Shown piece after piece: positions 1 to 6,108 of a DNA stretch of 9,303 nucleotides. The translations under genes were made by a program, and so were the position numbers. The stretch covers positions 1 through 9,303 of the forward strand of contig CAAECW010000070.1 of the NCBI GenBank assembly GCA_900754445.1, given 5' to 3'. Position 1 is the first letter of the stretch; each line of letters opens with the position of its first letter. The DNA comes from an uncultured Collinsella sp. Lineage in GTDB: Bacteria; Actinomycetota; Coriobacteriia; Coriobacteriales; Coriobacteriaceae. The notes beneath the pieces are model-generated. The model was given only the letters and a program-made list of their open reading frames with translations, was not told the origin of the DNA and searched no databases.

Positions 1-24
1 AAGCGCGGTCTCAAGAAGGAGTAA
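1..24 (+). CDS. 3' end of a gene entering from the left (last 7 codons)
   Basis: Frame 1 reads KRGLKKE followed by TAA, with codons (CGC, CTC, AAG, GAG) favoured by the other genes here. Only the tail lies in the window, so no product can be named. Frame 3 is also open from the edge to a TAA at 174-176, but its arginine- and cysteine-rich translation looks less like a real protein end; it remains an alternative. Confidence 0.35.
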   Translation, partial: KRGLKKE

Positions 25-240
25 CATCGGGACTTGCAGCGACGGACCTCAGGACACTCTTACACCACGTCTGCGCGCGCGACCGGCACGAGGCGCGGAA
101 ACGATGTCTGGAGCGACGGAGCGGCCTGGAATTCATCCGTAGAGGTCTTCATTGGCTGCGCCAGGAGTGTCCCTAACTGCCGGAGGGGGCGTCTGCCGTG
201 GCAGACGCCCCCTCCGGATGTGGGAAGTTTGCGCTGCGCG
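25..240. other. Intergenic region between convergent genes
   Basis: I see no convincing gene here. It lies between the tail of a plus-strand gene and the stop codon of the minus-strand acyltransferase. Its only clear structures are the hairpin at 180-217 and a spaced inverted repeat, GGACACTC at 53-60 against GAGTGTCC at 164-171. The small reading frames that cross it have poor codon usage and no clear ribosome binding site. Confidence 0.5.
180..217. terminator. Perfect 17-bp hairpin between convergent genes, possible bidirectional terminator
   Basis: Arms 180-196 and 201-217 are perfectly complementary (CCGGAGGGGGCGTCTGC and its reverse complement) around a CGTG loop. The position, just past the stop codons of two convergent genes, suits a shared terminator. 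Neither strand has a T-tract after the stem, so it is not a textbook intrinsic terminator; it may act with Rho, protect 3' ends, or be a dispersed palindromic repeat. Confidence 0.5.
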
Positions 241-2457
241 TTACTTGTCGGTGCCCAGCTTGTGCGGCTTGAGAGCGAGCGCATTGACGAGTGCGTCGGT
301 GGCAGACTTGACGGCTGCCGGCTGCGGATCGTTGACGTGATCCTCGGGGTGTACGGGCAGGTCCTTCTTGACGGCATCGTGGATCAAGTTGAGGTACTCA
401 GTCACGCCAGTGGTCGATAGGTGCGTGCCATCGCCATCGAACAGGTCGTTGCGGTTGGCACTGTATCCGTACCAATCGATAACGCGCACGTTCTTGTAGC
501 GCGTAGCGGCGTTGGCGATGGCCTGGTTGGTAGAGCCAACCCACGGCTGCGGGCTGCGCGTGTTCACAAACACCACAATACGCTTATCTCCTGCATCGGC
601 CATGATGGCGTCGATCTGGTCGTCGGTTACCAAGCCGTTGGTGCCCAGGGCAAAGACCACGATCTTGCCGGCAAGGTTCTGCTGGATATAGCCCTCAAAT
701 GTCGCGCGCCCCGCATCAAACTGGCGGCCCTTTTCGGCATCGATATGGCTGTGCGGGAACACGCCGTCAAAGGTGTCTACGGCACGCAGCGACACGGAGT
801 CGCCGATCATAAGCAGATCGTAGGAGCCATCGGGGAAGCCGTCGTTGTCCTTGTCGGTGTCGTCGGCCGCCTGCTGGTCGGTGGGCGCGGTGTTCTTGGC
901 TTCCTTGTTCAGAACTTCGGCACCCTCGCCGCTCAGCGCAGACGTCTCGGGCACAAAGATCAGGCCGCCCAGTGCAACGACCAACACGACAGCGCAGGCT
1001 GCGCAGACAGGGATGTGCGTGCGTGCCCAGTTGGCGGGCGTGGTGGTGCCATCGCGGAATTCGGCGACGGTGCGCCCAAAGGCGCCCTTCCTAAACGGAG
1101 TCTCGATAAAGCGATAGCAGCACTCTGCCACGGCGACCACCAACAACACCTGCAAAATGTACTGCCACCACGGCGTATCGTTGATGTTGGCGACCGGGTT
1201 CATGAGGAGCAGCAGCGGATAGTGCCACAGGTAGATGCTGTAGGAGCGCTTGCCAACCCACACGAGTGGCTCGGCGGATAGCGCGCGGGCAACCATTCCC
1301 TGGGGCTGCACGCAGGCCGCGATGACCATGAGCGTGAGGATCGAGCACAGCAGCGTGCCTCCGCGATACTGGAAGGCGGTGTAGCCGTTGGTGAGCGCGA
1401 CCATGGCGGCAAGGCCAACCAGACCCACGACGCCCAACACATCGATGGATGCGGGCGAGGACCAAAAACGCACGAGGGCGCTCGGCTGTGCCGGGGCGGT
1501 CTCGGCTGCTTCGTCGGCCTTCTCGCCAGGTTTGCCCTCGGCGTTCTTGCCGTGCTTGGCGGCGCCAGCCAGGCGATTGAGCCCCAAACGATGAGCGAGA
1601 CGCACCGGCGCCAGGTCGCGATCGGGGATAAAGGCCATCCAGGCACCCAGCAGCAGCGAGAACACGCGGGTGTCGGTGCCGTAGTACACGCGGCTGGGGT
1701 CGGCGGCAGGGTTGTAAAGCACCATCATGGCGAGGGCAGATACCGCGGCAAGGCCCAGAACCACGCGGCGCGTGTTGGGCTTGCTCACATGCATGGATAC
1801 CATGGCAAACAGCAGCGGCGGCCAAATCAGGTAGAACTGTTCCTCGATGGCAAGCGACCAAAAGTGCGTGAGCGGTGAGGGGTCGCCCAGAGCATTGAAG
1901 TACGAGACGTTTTGAGCAATCTGCCACCAGTTGTTAAAGAACAGCAGCGACGGCAAGATGTCGGGGCGCATCTTGGTGAGCATCACGTGGTTGAAGACGG
2001 TGCACAGCGCGCAGGTCACCACCACGACGGTTACCACGGCGGGGACCAGGCGACGGATGCGGCGAATCCAGAAGCTCTTAAGGTCGATGCGTCCGGTCTT
2101 AGCGACTTCGTTGAGCAGCAAGCGCGTGATCAGATAGCCCGAAAGCACAAAGAAGATCGTGACGCCAAGCAGGCCGCCCTGCGCCCACGTGAGGTTAAGG
2201 TGATAGAGCACCACCGCGACGACGGCGAGCGTACGCAGGCCGTCAAGGGCAGGGATGTAGCGGGATTTGGGGCGAGCAGGCGTCTGCTCCGCGGCGGGAG
2301 TGTTGGCGCGGCCCGCGTTGTTGGCAGAAGCACGATGGGGGCTCACGGTGCGTCGCGGTTCGTTGGCACGGCGTTCGCCCTTCACGCGTTCGTGCGGCGC
2401 CGGCTCGTTGCCCGTGCGGCGTCGACCGCGCGAGCCCGATTGCGAGAATTGTTCCAT
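241..2457 (-). CDS. Membrane O-acyltransferase with C-terminal SGNH domain (OafA/OatA type)
   Basis: This 738-residue protein probably moves acetyl groups across the membrane onto a surface polymer (peptidoglycan, teichoic acid or capsule). Residues 1-65 are basic and low-complexity. Residues 66-455 are the acyltransferase-3 membrane domain: ALDGLRTLAVVAVVLYHL with the conserved H86, FFVLSGYLITR (102-112), FWIRRIRRLVPA (129-140) and SLAIEEQFYLIWP (201-213). A charged loop rich in K, E, G and A lies at about 300-327. A last hydrophobic segment at about 482-502 leads to the outside. The SGNH domain follows, with GDS at 552-554 (Ser554), GTNG at 605-608 and DGTHL with Asp676 and His679. The architecture is that of OatA/OafA; the acceptor cannot be read from sequence. 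A DxDxDGxxD calcium-type loop lies at 535-543. The start is the only Met near the N-terminus; its ribosome binding site is weak (GGATGATG), so an internal GTG start is possible. Confidence 0.93.
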   Translation of the reverse strand: MEQFSQSGSRGRRRTGNEPAPHERVKGERRANEPRRTVSPHRASANNAGRANTPAAEQTPARPKSRYIPALDGLRTLAVVAVVLYHLNLTWAQGGLLGVTIFFVLSGYLITRLLLNEVAKTGRIDLKSFWIRRIRRLVPAVVTVVVVTCALCTVFNHVMLTKMRPDILPSLLFFNNWWQIAQNVSYFNALGDPSPLTHFWSLAIEEQFYLIWPPLLFAMVSMHVSKPNTRRVVLGLAAVSALAMMVLYNPAADPSRVYYGTDTRVFSLLLGAWMAFIPDRDLAPVRLAHRLGLNRLAGAAKHGKNAEGKPGEKADEAAETAPAQPSALVRFWSSPASIDVLGVVGLVGLAAMVALTNGYTAFQYRGGTLLCSILTLMVIAACVQPQGMVARALSAEPLVWVGKRSYSIYLWHYPLLLLMNPVANINDTPWWQYILQVLLVVAVAECCYRFIETPFRKGAFGRTVAEFRDGTTTPANWARTHIPVCAACAVVLVVALGGLIFVPETSALSGEGAEVLNKEAKNTAPTDQQAADDTDKDNDGFPDGSYDLLMIGDSVSLRAVDTFDGVFPHSHIDAEKGRQFDAGRATFEGYIQQNLAGKIVVFALGTNGLVTDDQIDAIMADAGDKRIVVFVNTRSPQPWVGSTNQAIANAATRYKNVRVIDWYGYSANRNDLFDGDGTHLSTTGVTEYLNLIHDAVKKDLPVHPEDHVNDPQPAAVKSATDALVNALALKPHKLGTDK

Positions 2458-2551
2458 AAAACATCATCCAATGACGAGAATAATCAGCACGCCTTCATTG
2501 TAGCTGCCTGCTCCTGTGAATGCTTGCTGCTGGCGCAAGCTTAAGCGCGCG

Positions 2552-2580
2552 TCCACATCAAAGTGAACTAAAGTTATAGG
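2552..2580 (+). promoter_or_regulatory. Candidate promoter of the kinase-nucleoside hydrolase operon
   Basis: TCCACA (2552-2557, 4 of 6 to the -35 consensus) is followed after 17 bases by TATAGG (2575-2580). It lies about 65 bases before the kinase start in the divergent gap with the acyltransferase gene. The AACT-AA-AGTT palindrome at 2567-2576 touches the -10 and could be an operator. This is pattern matching only. Confidence 0.4.
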
Positions 2581-2644
2581 GGGTGCGAGAGTGCACAATC
2601 GATGGTCGACGGTGGGCACAAAGCCTAAAGACGAGGAGGTTTCC

Positions 2645-3607
2645 ATGGCAGATCGCGGCATCGTTGCGGTGTTCGGCAGCATGAACATGGACCTTTCGGT
2701 GGCGTGCGAGCGCATACCGCGTGCGGGCGAGACCGTCGGCGGCAGCGGGTTTATCACCAACGCCGGCGGCAAGGGCGCCAATCAGGCCGTAGCTGCCACG
2801 CGTATGGGCGCTTGCACGCACATGATCGGCGCGGTCGGTCGCGACGCGTTCGGCGCGTCGCTCGTGGCGGGGCTCCAAGACGCCGGCGTGGACTGTGACT
2901 TTGTAGTGCATCGCGATGATGTGGAGACGGGAACGGCGACCATCATTCGCTGCGAGGGAGACAACCGCATCGTGCTGTCGCCGGGCGCCAACCATGCGCT
3001 TGCGGGCGAGGACGTTGCCCGCGCGCTGAGGCGTCTGGTGGCCCATGAGCTCGACGGCGACGCCAGCGAGATTGCCCCGGCTGCCGGAAGCGTCTTTATC
3101 GCCCAGGGCGAATGTGACCTTGCAGCGACGGCCGAGGCGCTTGTTTGCGCTCGCGAGCTGGGGTTCTATACGGTCTTTAATCCGGCGCCTGCCTGCGAGC
3201 TGCCTGCGGAGGTCTGGCCTGCGGTCGACCTGGTCTGTCCCAACGAGACCGAGTGCCAGGTTCTGACGGGCATTCTGCCCACGGATGATGTGAGTTGCGT
3301 CGCCGCGCTCAATGCGCTGCTCGACAAGGGCGCCGGCGCCGCGGTCATCACGTTGGGCGGTGCCGGCTCGGTTACGCTCGGCGATGGCGGTGAGCTGCTG
3401 CGCATGCCGGCACTTTCGAGTACGGTAGTCGATACCACGGCCGCCGGCGATACGTTTATCGGCGCGTTGGCGGCGGCTCGCCTAGAGGGCTTGCCGCTCT
3501 TTGAGTGCATGGCCGCGGGTACTCGCGCCTCGGCAGTGACGGTGTCGCGCCTGGGCGCTCAGCAATCGATTCCCACGCGCGCCGAAGTTGAACATTGGTT
3601 TGGTTAA
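2645..3607 (+). CDS. rbsK: Ribokinase-like PfkB-family sugar kinase
   Basis: A 320-residue kinase of the PfkB/ribokinase family, which uses ATP to phosphorylate ribose at O5 in the cytoplasm. The N-terminal VFGSMNMDL (9-17) and GGKGANQA (41-48) are the sugar-binding signature. PNETE (199-203), TLGGAGS (237-243) and DTTAAGDTF (263-271) form the ATP and anion-hole region, with Asp269 the likely catalytic base. The length fits ribokinases. I chose ATG 2645 because GAGGAGG ends 5 bases before it; an upstream ATG at 2591 would add 18 residues outside the family domain. The next gene, a nucleoside hydrolase, begins 30 bases downstream, which supports ribose as substrate: nucleoside to base plus ribose to ribose 5-phosphate. 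Deoxyribose or another pentose cannot be excluded. Confidence 0.9.
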   Translation: MADRGIVAVFGSMNMDLSVACERIPRAGETVGGSGFITNAGGKGANQAVAATRMGACTHMIGAVGRDAFGASLVAGLQDAGVDCDFVVHRDDVETGTATIIRCEGDNRIVLSPGANHALAGEDVARALRRLVAHELDGDASEIAPAAGSVFIAQGECDLAATAEALVCARELGFYTVFNPAPACELPAEVWPAVDLVCPNETECQVLTGILPTDDVSCVAALNALLDKGAGAAVITLGGAGSVTLGDGGELLRMPALSSTVVDTTAAGDTFIGALAAARLEGLPLFECMAAGTRASAVTVSRLGAQQSIPTRAEVEHWFG

Positions 3608-3637
3608 ACGATAAAGACGGAGAAGCGGAGTAGAACA

Positions 3638-4612
3638 ATGGCAATCAAGAAGCTGATCCTTGATCTGGATATGGGTGTTGACGATGCGATGGCGCTGGCC
3701 TATGCCATCGCGAGCCCCGAGGTGGAGCTCGTGGGCATCACCACGTGCTTTGGTAACGTGCGCGTCGAGCAATCGGCGCACAATTGCCTGGCGGTGCTCG
3801 ATCTGCTGGGTCGCCCCGAGGTTCCGGTGTACCTGGGTGCCGACCGTCCTCTGCAGGCGACTGAGCCCTATACGCCGCCGGCGTCCACCGCGCTCATTCA
3901 CGGCAAGAACGGCATCGGCGGCGCGAGCGTGCCCGCGTCGCCCTACGAGCCGGTGGGGGCGACCTCGGCCGACGGTAACGCTGCGGTCGATTATCTGATC
4001 GATGCCGCGCGCACCTATGGTCCCGATCTGATTTACGTGGCGACCGGCCCGCTCTCCAACCTGGCGCTCGCCCTGGAGCGCGATGCGGCGGCAATGATGT
4101 CCATCGGCCGCGTGGTCGTGATGGGCGGCGCCCTTACCGTGCCCGGTAACGTGAGCGCGGGCGCCGAGGCCAACATGGCGAGCGACCCCGAGGCAGCCGA
4201 CGCGGTGCTGCGCTCGGGCCGTAAGCTCACCATGGTGGGTCTGGACGTGACGCATCGCGTGGTGCTCACACGCCGCGACATTGCCGGCTGGACGGGCTCG
4301 GGCACCATGGCGGGCTGCGCATTTGCGAGCATGGTCGAGCACTACATTGGCTCGTACGAGATGAACGCACCCTACCTGGGTGGTTGTGCGCTGCACGATC
4401 CGCTGGCCGTTGCCGTGGCGATCGACCCCACGCTCGTAGGTGCGCTCGGCTGCAACCTGCGTGTTGATCTGCTGGGCGAGTATCGCGGTCGCACCATCTG
4501 CGATGAGCGCCGCCTGTCCGATCCGGACAAGAGCGCACTCGTGGCGCTGACCGTCGACGCCCCGCGCTTCCTGTCCGAGTTCAAGGCGCGCATGGCCCGC
4601 GTCCTGGGCTAA
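3638..4612 (+). CDS. Inosine/uridine-preferring type nucleoside hydrolase
   Basis: A 324-residue member of the calcium-dependent nucleoside hydrolase family, which splits the N-glycosidic bond of ribonucleosides into base and ribose in the cytoplasm. The N-terminal aspartate cluster DLDMGVDDA (9-17) supplies the calcium ligands, with D11 and D16 matching the key family positions; the usual DTDPG is DLDMG here. N40 in FGN, MGGALTVPGN (162-171), E177 and N179 in GAEANMASDPEAA, and LHDPLAV (252-258) with His253 and Asp254 complete the active site. The ribosome binding site GCGGAG ends 7 bases before the ATG. The gene follows the ribokinase by 30 bases with no terminator between, so the two are almost certainly one operon. 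Purine or pyrimidine preference cannot be read from the sequence, so I give no RihA, RihB or RihC name. Confidence 0.92.
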   Translation: MAIKKLILDLDMGVDDAMALAYAIASPEVELVGITTCFGNVRVEQSAHNCLAVLDLLGRPEVPVYLGADRPLQATEPYTPPASTALIHGKNGIGGASVPASPYEPVGATSADGNAAVDYLIDAARTYGPDLIYVATGPLSNLALALERDAAAMMSIGRVVVMGGALTVPGNVSAGAEANMASDPEAADAVLRSGRKLTMVGLDVTHRVVLTRRDIAGWTGSGTMAGCAFASMVEHYIGSYEMNAPYLGGCALHDPLAVAVAIDPTLVGALGCNLRVDLLGEYRGRTICDERRLSDPDKSALVALTVDAPRFLSEFKARMARVLG

Positions 4613-4621
4613 GTTGTCTTT

Positions 4622-4650
4622 TTGGGACGGGCTTTTTTGACTGGTATGAT
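4622..4650 (+). promoter_or_regulatory. Candidate luxS promoter
   Basis: TTGGGA (4622-4627, 4 of 6) and TATGAT (4645-4650, 5 of 6) are spaced by exactly 17 bases, predicting a start near 4657 and a leader of roughly 58 bases. The -35 lies inside the left arm of the inverted repeat. An overlapping TTGACT at 4637-4642 has no good -10 at proper spacing. Confidence 0.5.
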
Positions 4651-4691
4651 TGGTGCGACCATTCGAACCAGCTAAAAAAGCCCCGTCCCAA
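4622..4691. repeat. Long inverted repeat around the luxS promoter
   Basis: Arm 4622-4638 (TTGGGACGGGC plus six T) pairs with 4674-4691 with a single bulged C. Inside it CTGGT (4641-4645) pairs with ACCAG (4667-4671), and TGGT/ACCA (4651-4654, 4658-4661) forms a small tip. Transcripts running on from the nucleoside hydrolase would carry the whole structure and might end there, though the T-run after it is only three bases. Transcripts from the luxS promoter would carry only the right half. Confidence 0.6.
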
Positions 4692-4714
4692 TTTGACTAT
4701 CGAGAGGATCTGCC

Positions 4715-5203
4715 ATGGAGCGCATCGCGAGCTTTTCCGTTGACCATCTGCTGCTTGAGCCCGGCGTGTACGTGAGCCGCATCGACCGCGATCCGGCGAC
4801 CGGTGCCGCCGTCACCACGTTTGACCTGCGCCTGACCACACCCAACAAGGAGCCGGTCATGAACACGGCCGAGTGCCACACCATCGAGCACCTGGGCGCG
4901 ACGTTCCTTCGCAATCATGCCGAGTGGTCGAGCCGCATTGTCTACTTTGGCCCCATGGGCTGCCGCACGGGCTTTTATCTGGTTGTCTTTGGCGAGCTGA
5001 CGAGCGAGAAGATCTTGCCGCTCGTCCGCGAGCTGTTTGAGTTTGTTGCTGGCTTTGAGGGCGATGTCCCCGGTGCCGCTCCCGAGGAATGCGGTAACTA
5101 CCTGGACCAGAACCTCCCCATGGCCAACTGGCTTGCGCGCCGCTACCTCGACCGCGACCTGGCCGATATCGACGAGAAGCACCTGCACTATCAGCAGGCG
5201 TAA
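4715..5203 (+). CDS. luxS: S-ribosylhomocysteine lyase LuxS
   Basis: A 162-residue LuxS, the metal-dependent enzyme that cleaves S-ribosylhomocysteine to homocysteine and DPD, the AI-2 precursor, in the activated methyl cycle. All catalytic features are present: HTIEH at 55-59 (metal ligands His55 and His59, base Glu58), Cys83 in GPMGCRTG as the catalytic cysteine, and Cys126 in EECGNY as third metal ligand. FDLRL (36-40) and the N-terminal DHLLLEPGVYVSR also match the family, and the length is normal. GAGAGGA lies 6 bases before the ATG. The gene has its own promoter and an intrinsic terminator, so it is probably monocistronic. The nucleosidase that makes its substrate is not in the window; the upstream nucleoside hydrolase belongs to a different family. 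Confidence 0.97.
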   Translation: MERIASFSVDHLLLEPGVYVSRIDRDPATGAAVTTFDLRLTTPNKEPVMNTAECHTIEHLGATFLRNHAEWSSRIVYFGPMGCRTGFYLVVFGELTSEKILPLVRELFEFVAGFEGDVPGAAPEECGNYLDQNLPMANWLARRYLDRDLADIDEKHLHYQQA

Positions 5204-5232
5204 GGGCTTTATCGCCCAAAACGCGCGCATTG

Positions 5233-5263
5233 GGCGCCTTCGCTTATGCGGGGGCGCCTTTTT
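5233..5263 (+). terminator. Intrinsic terminator of luxS
   Basis: GGCGCCTTCGC (5233-5243) pairs with GCGGGGGCGCC (5248-5258), 11 bp including two G-U pairs, with a TTAT loop, followed at once by TTTTT (5259-5263). It begins 30 bases after the luxS stop and is the clearest rho-independent terminator in the window. Confidence 0.88.
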
Positions 5264-5312
5264 GTTGATTGGTCGGGACGAGCGTTCAAAATCGCTCATG
5301 TTTGTTCTAGAA

Positions 5313-5338
5313 TGTTCGTATAGTCACATTTACGAACA
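5313..5338. promoter_or_regulatory. Inverted-repeat operator over the DUF4867 promoter
   Basis: TGTTCGTA (5313-5320) and TACGAACA (5331-5338) form a perfect 8-bp inverted repeat with a 10-base spacer. It overlaps the best -10, TATAGT (5319-5324), and runs into the ribosome binding site AGGAG (5338-5342), the classic place for a repressor. No convincing -35 is seen at 16-18 bases. More GTTC half-sites occur upstream at 5284 and 5304. Confidence 0.55.
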
Positions 5339-5347
5339 GGAGTGAAC

Positions 5348-5992
5348 ATGCATATCTACTCTGTCAACGATCCCGAGTTCAAATCCTATGGCAACGTTTG
5401 GGATGACGTTCCGTCCGAGCTCACGTCGCCCGTGCTCGAGGCGCTCTCTGCCACGCCCATTCCCGAGGGCAGCAAATACGTAGCAAGTGCGCCGGAGCTC
5501 GAGGGCGTCAAGGATGCCGATAAACTGGGCTTTCTCATGTTTGGCGGCCGCCCCTTCCAGCTCGGCTGGTGCAACGGCCACAACACGCGTCTCAACTGCC
5601 TGGAGTACCACCGTGCGAGCGAGTTCAACCTGGGGGCGCGCGACTTTATCCTGCTCGTGGCGCATCGCTGGGAGATCGAGGACGGCAAGCTCGATACCGC
5701 GTGCGTCAAGGCGTTCCGCGTGCCGGCGGGTACGGTTGTCGAGGTCTTCAACACCACGCTCCACTACACGCCCTGCATGGTCGACGACGGCGGCTTCCAG
5801 GTGATGGTGGCGCTGCCGGCGGGCACCAACGGCCCGCGCCCCGAGGCCGCAACCGACATGCCTGCCACCGGTGACAGCTACTGCTACTGGAAGGCCGACA
5901 AGTGGGTCCTCTGCCACGCCGACAGCCCCAAGGCTGCCGAGGGCGGCTACGTAGGTCTCATCGGCAAGAACCTCGACATCGCCTGCGACTAG
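5348..5992 (+). CDS. DUF4867 family protein, cupin-like
   Basis: A 214-residue soluble protein without signal peptide or membrane segment. I recognise the DUF4867 pattern: MHIYSVNDPEF at the start, LGWCNGHNTRLNCLEYHRASEFN (72-94) in the middle, VPAGTVVEVFNTTLHYTPC (125-143), LPAGTNGP (156-163) and KWVLCH (185-190) near the end. Conserved-looking H78, E86, H88, E92 and H139 could form a cupin-type metal site, which would suit a sugar isomerase, epimerase or lyase, but no activity is assigned and I do not claim one. ATG 5348 is preferred: AGGAG lies 5 bases upstream, whereas the GTG at 5342 overlaps that site. The luxS terminator separates it from luxS. A broken copy of its 3' end occurs at 7282-7334. 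Confidence 0.85.
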   Translation: MHIYSVNDPEFKSYGNVWDDVPSELTSPVLEALSATPIPEGSKYVASAPELEGVKDADKLGFLMFGGRPFQLGWCNGHNTRLNCLEYHRASEFNLGARDFILLVAHRWEIEDGKLDTACVKAFRVPAGTVVEVFNTTLHYTPCMVDDGGFQVMVALPAGTNGPRPEAATDMPATGDSYCYWKADKWVLCHADSPKAAEGGYVGLIGKNLDIACD

Positions 5993-6061
5993 AATCTTCT
6001 GTCTCGATCTGTAACATCTAGCGGGCTAAATCGTCTCTACCTGTTACAGATCGAGACAAAC
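5939..6061. repeat. Direct repeat, left copy: DUF4867 gene end plus hairpin
   Basis: The last 18 codons of the DUF4867 gene (5939-5992) and the following hairpin recur at 7282-7404. By hand alignment there are about eight differences over roughly 123 bases, including one single-base deletion; a stretch of about 70 bases from the end of the gene into the hairpin is identical. The two copies lie about 1342 bases apart and bracket the ATPase gene. Confidence 0.85.
6000..6058. repeat. N25 hairpin repeat, copy A
   Basis: TGTCTCGATCTGTAACA (6000-6016) and its perfect reverse complement (6042-6058) enclose 25 bases. It begins 8 bases after the DUF4867 stop, so it may end or protect that transcript, but no T-tract follows. 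Confidence 0.8.
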
Positions 6062-6070
6062 CGGGCCCAA

Positions 6071-6105
6071 GCCGCCACAAAGGTGCCTGTCCCCTTTGTG
6101 GTGGC
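6071..6105. terminator. Hairpin with TGCCTGTCC loop, copy 1; end of the ATPase gene
   Basis: Arms 6071-6083 and 6093-6105 (CCTTTGTGGTGGC) form 13 pairs with one G-U around TGCCTGTCC. It lies just past the ATPase stop codon on the minus strand. No strong T-run follows on either strand. The same loop and stem recur at 7494-7526, so this is also a member of a repeat family. Confidence 0.6.
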
Positions 6106-6108
6106 TGC

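Noticed and set aside
421..1927. Long open frames of 286 and 278 codons on both strands across the acyltransferase gene
   Set aside because: They are shadows of a GC-rich gene; the acyltransferase frame has clear family motifs from end to end, while these read as low-complexity Arg, Ala, His and Gly without domains.
3482..4396. Minus-strand frame of 304 codons opposite the nucleoside hydrolase
   Set aside because: His- and Arg-rich antisense frame with no recognisable motif, overlapping a complete enzyme gene.
4657..4714. SAM or SAH riboswitch in the luxS leader
   Set aside because: The leader is only about 58 bases and shows none of the conserved cores of the SAM or SAH classes that I could recognise; it is explained by half of an inverted repeat.
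4697..5299. Minus-strand frame of 200 codons opposite luxS
   Set aside because: It covers the luxS terminator and an intact luxS with all catalytic residues; its translation has no family features.
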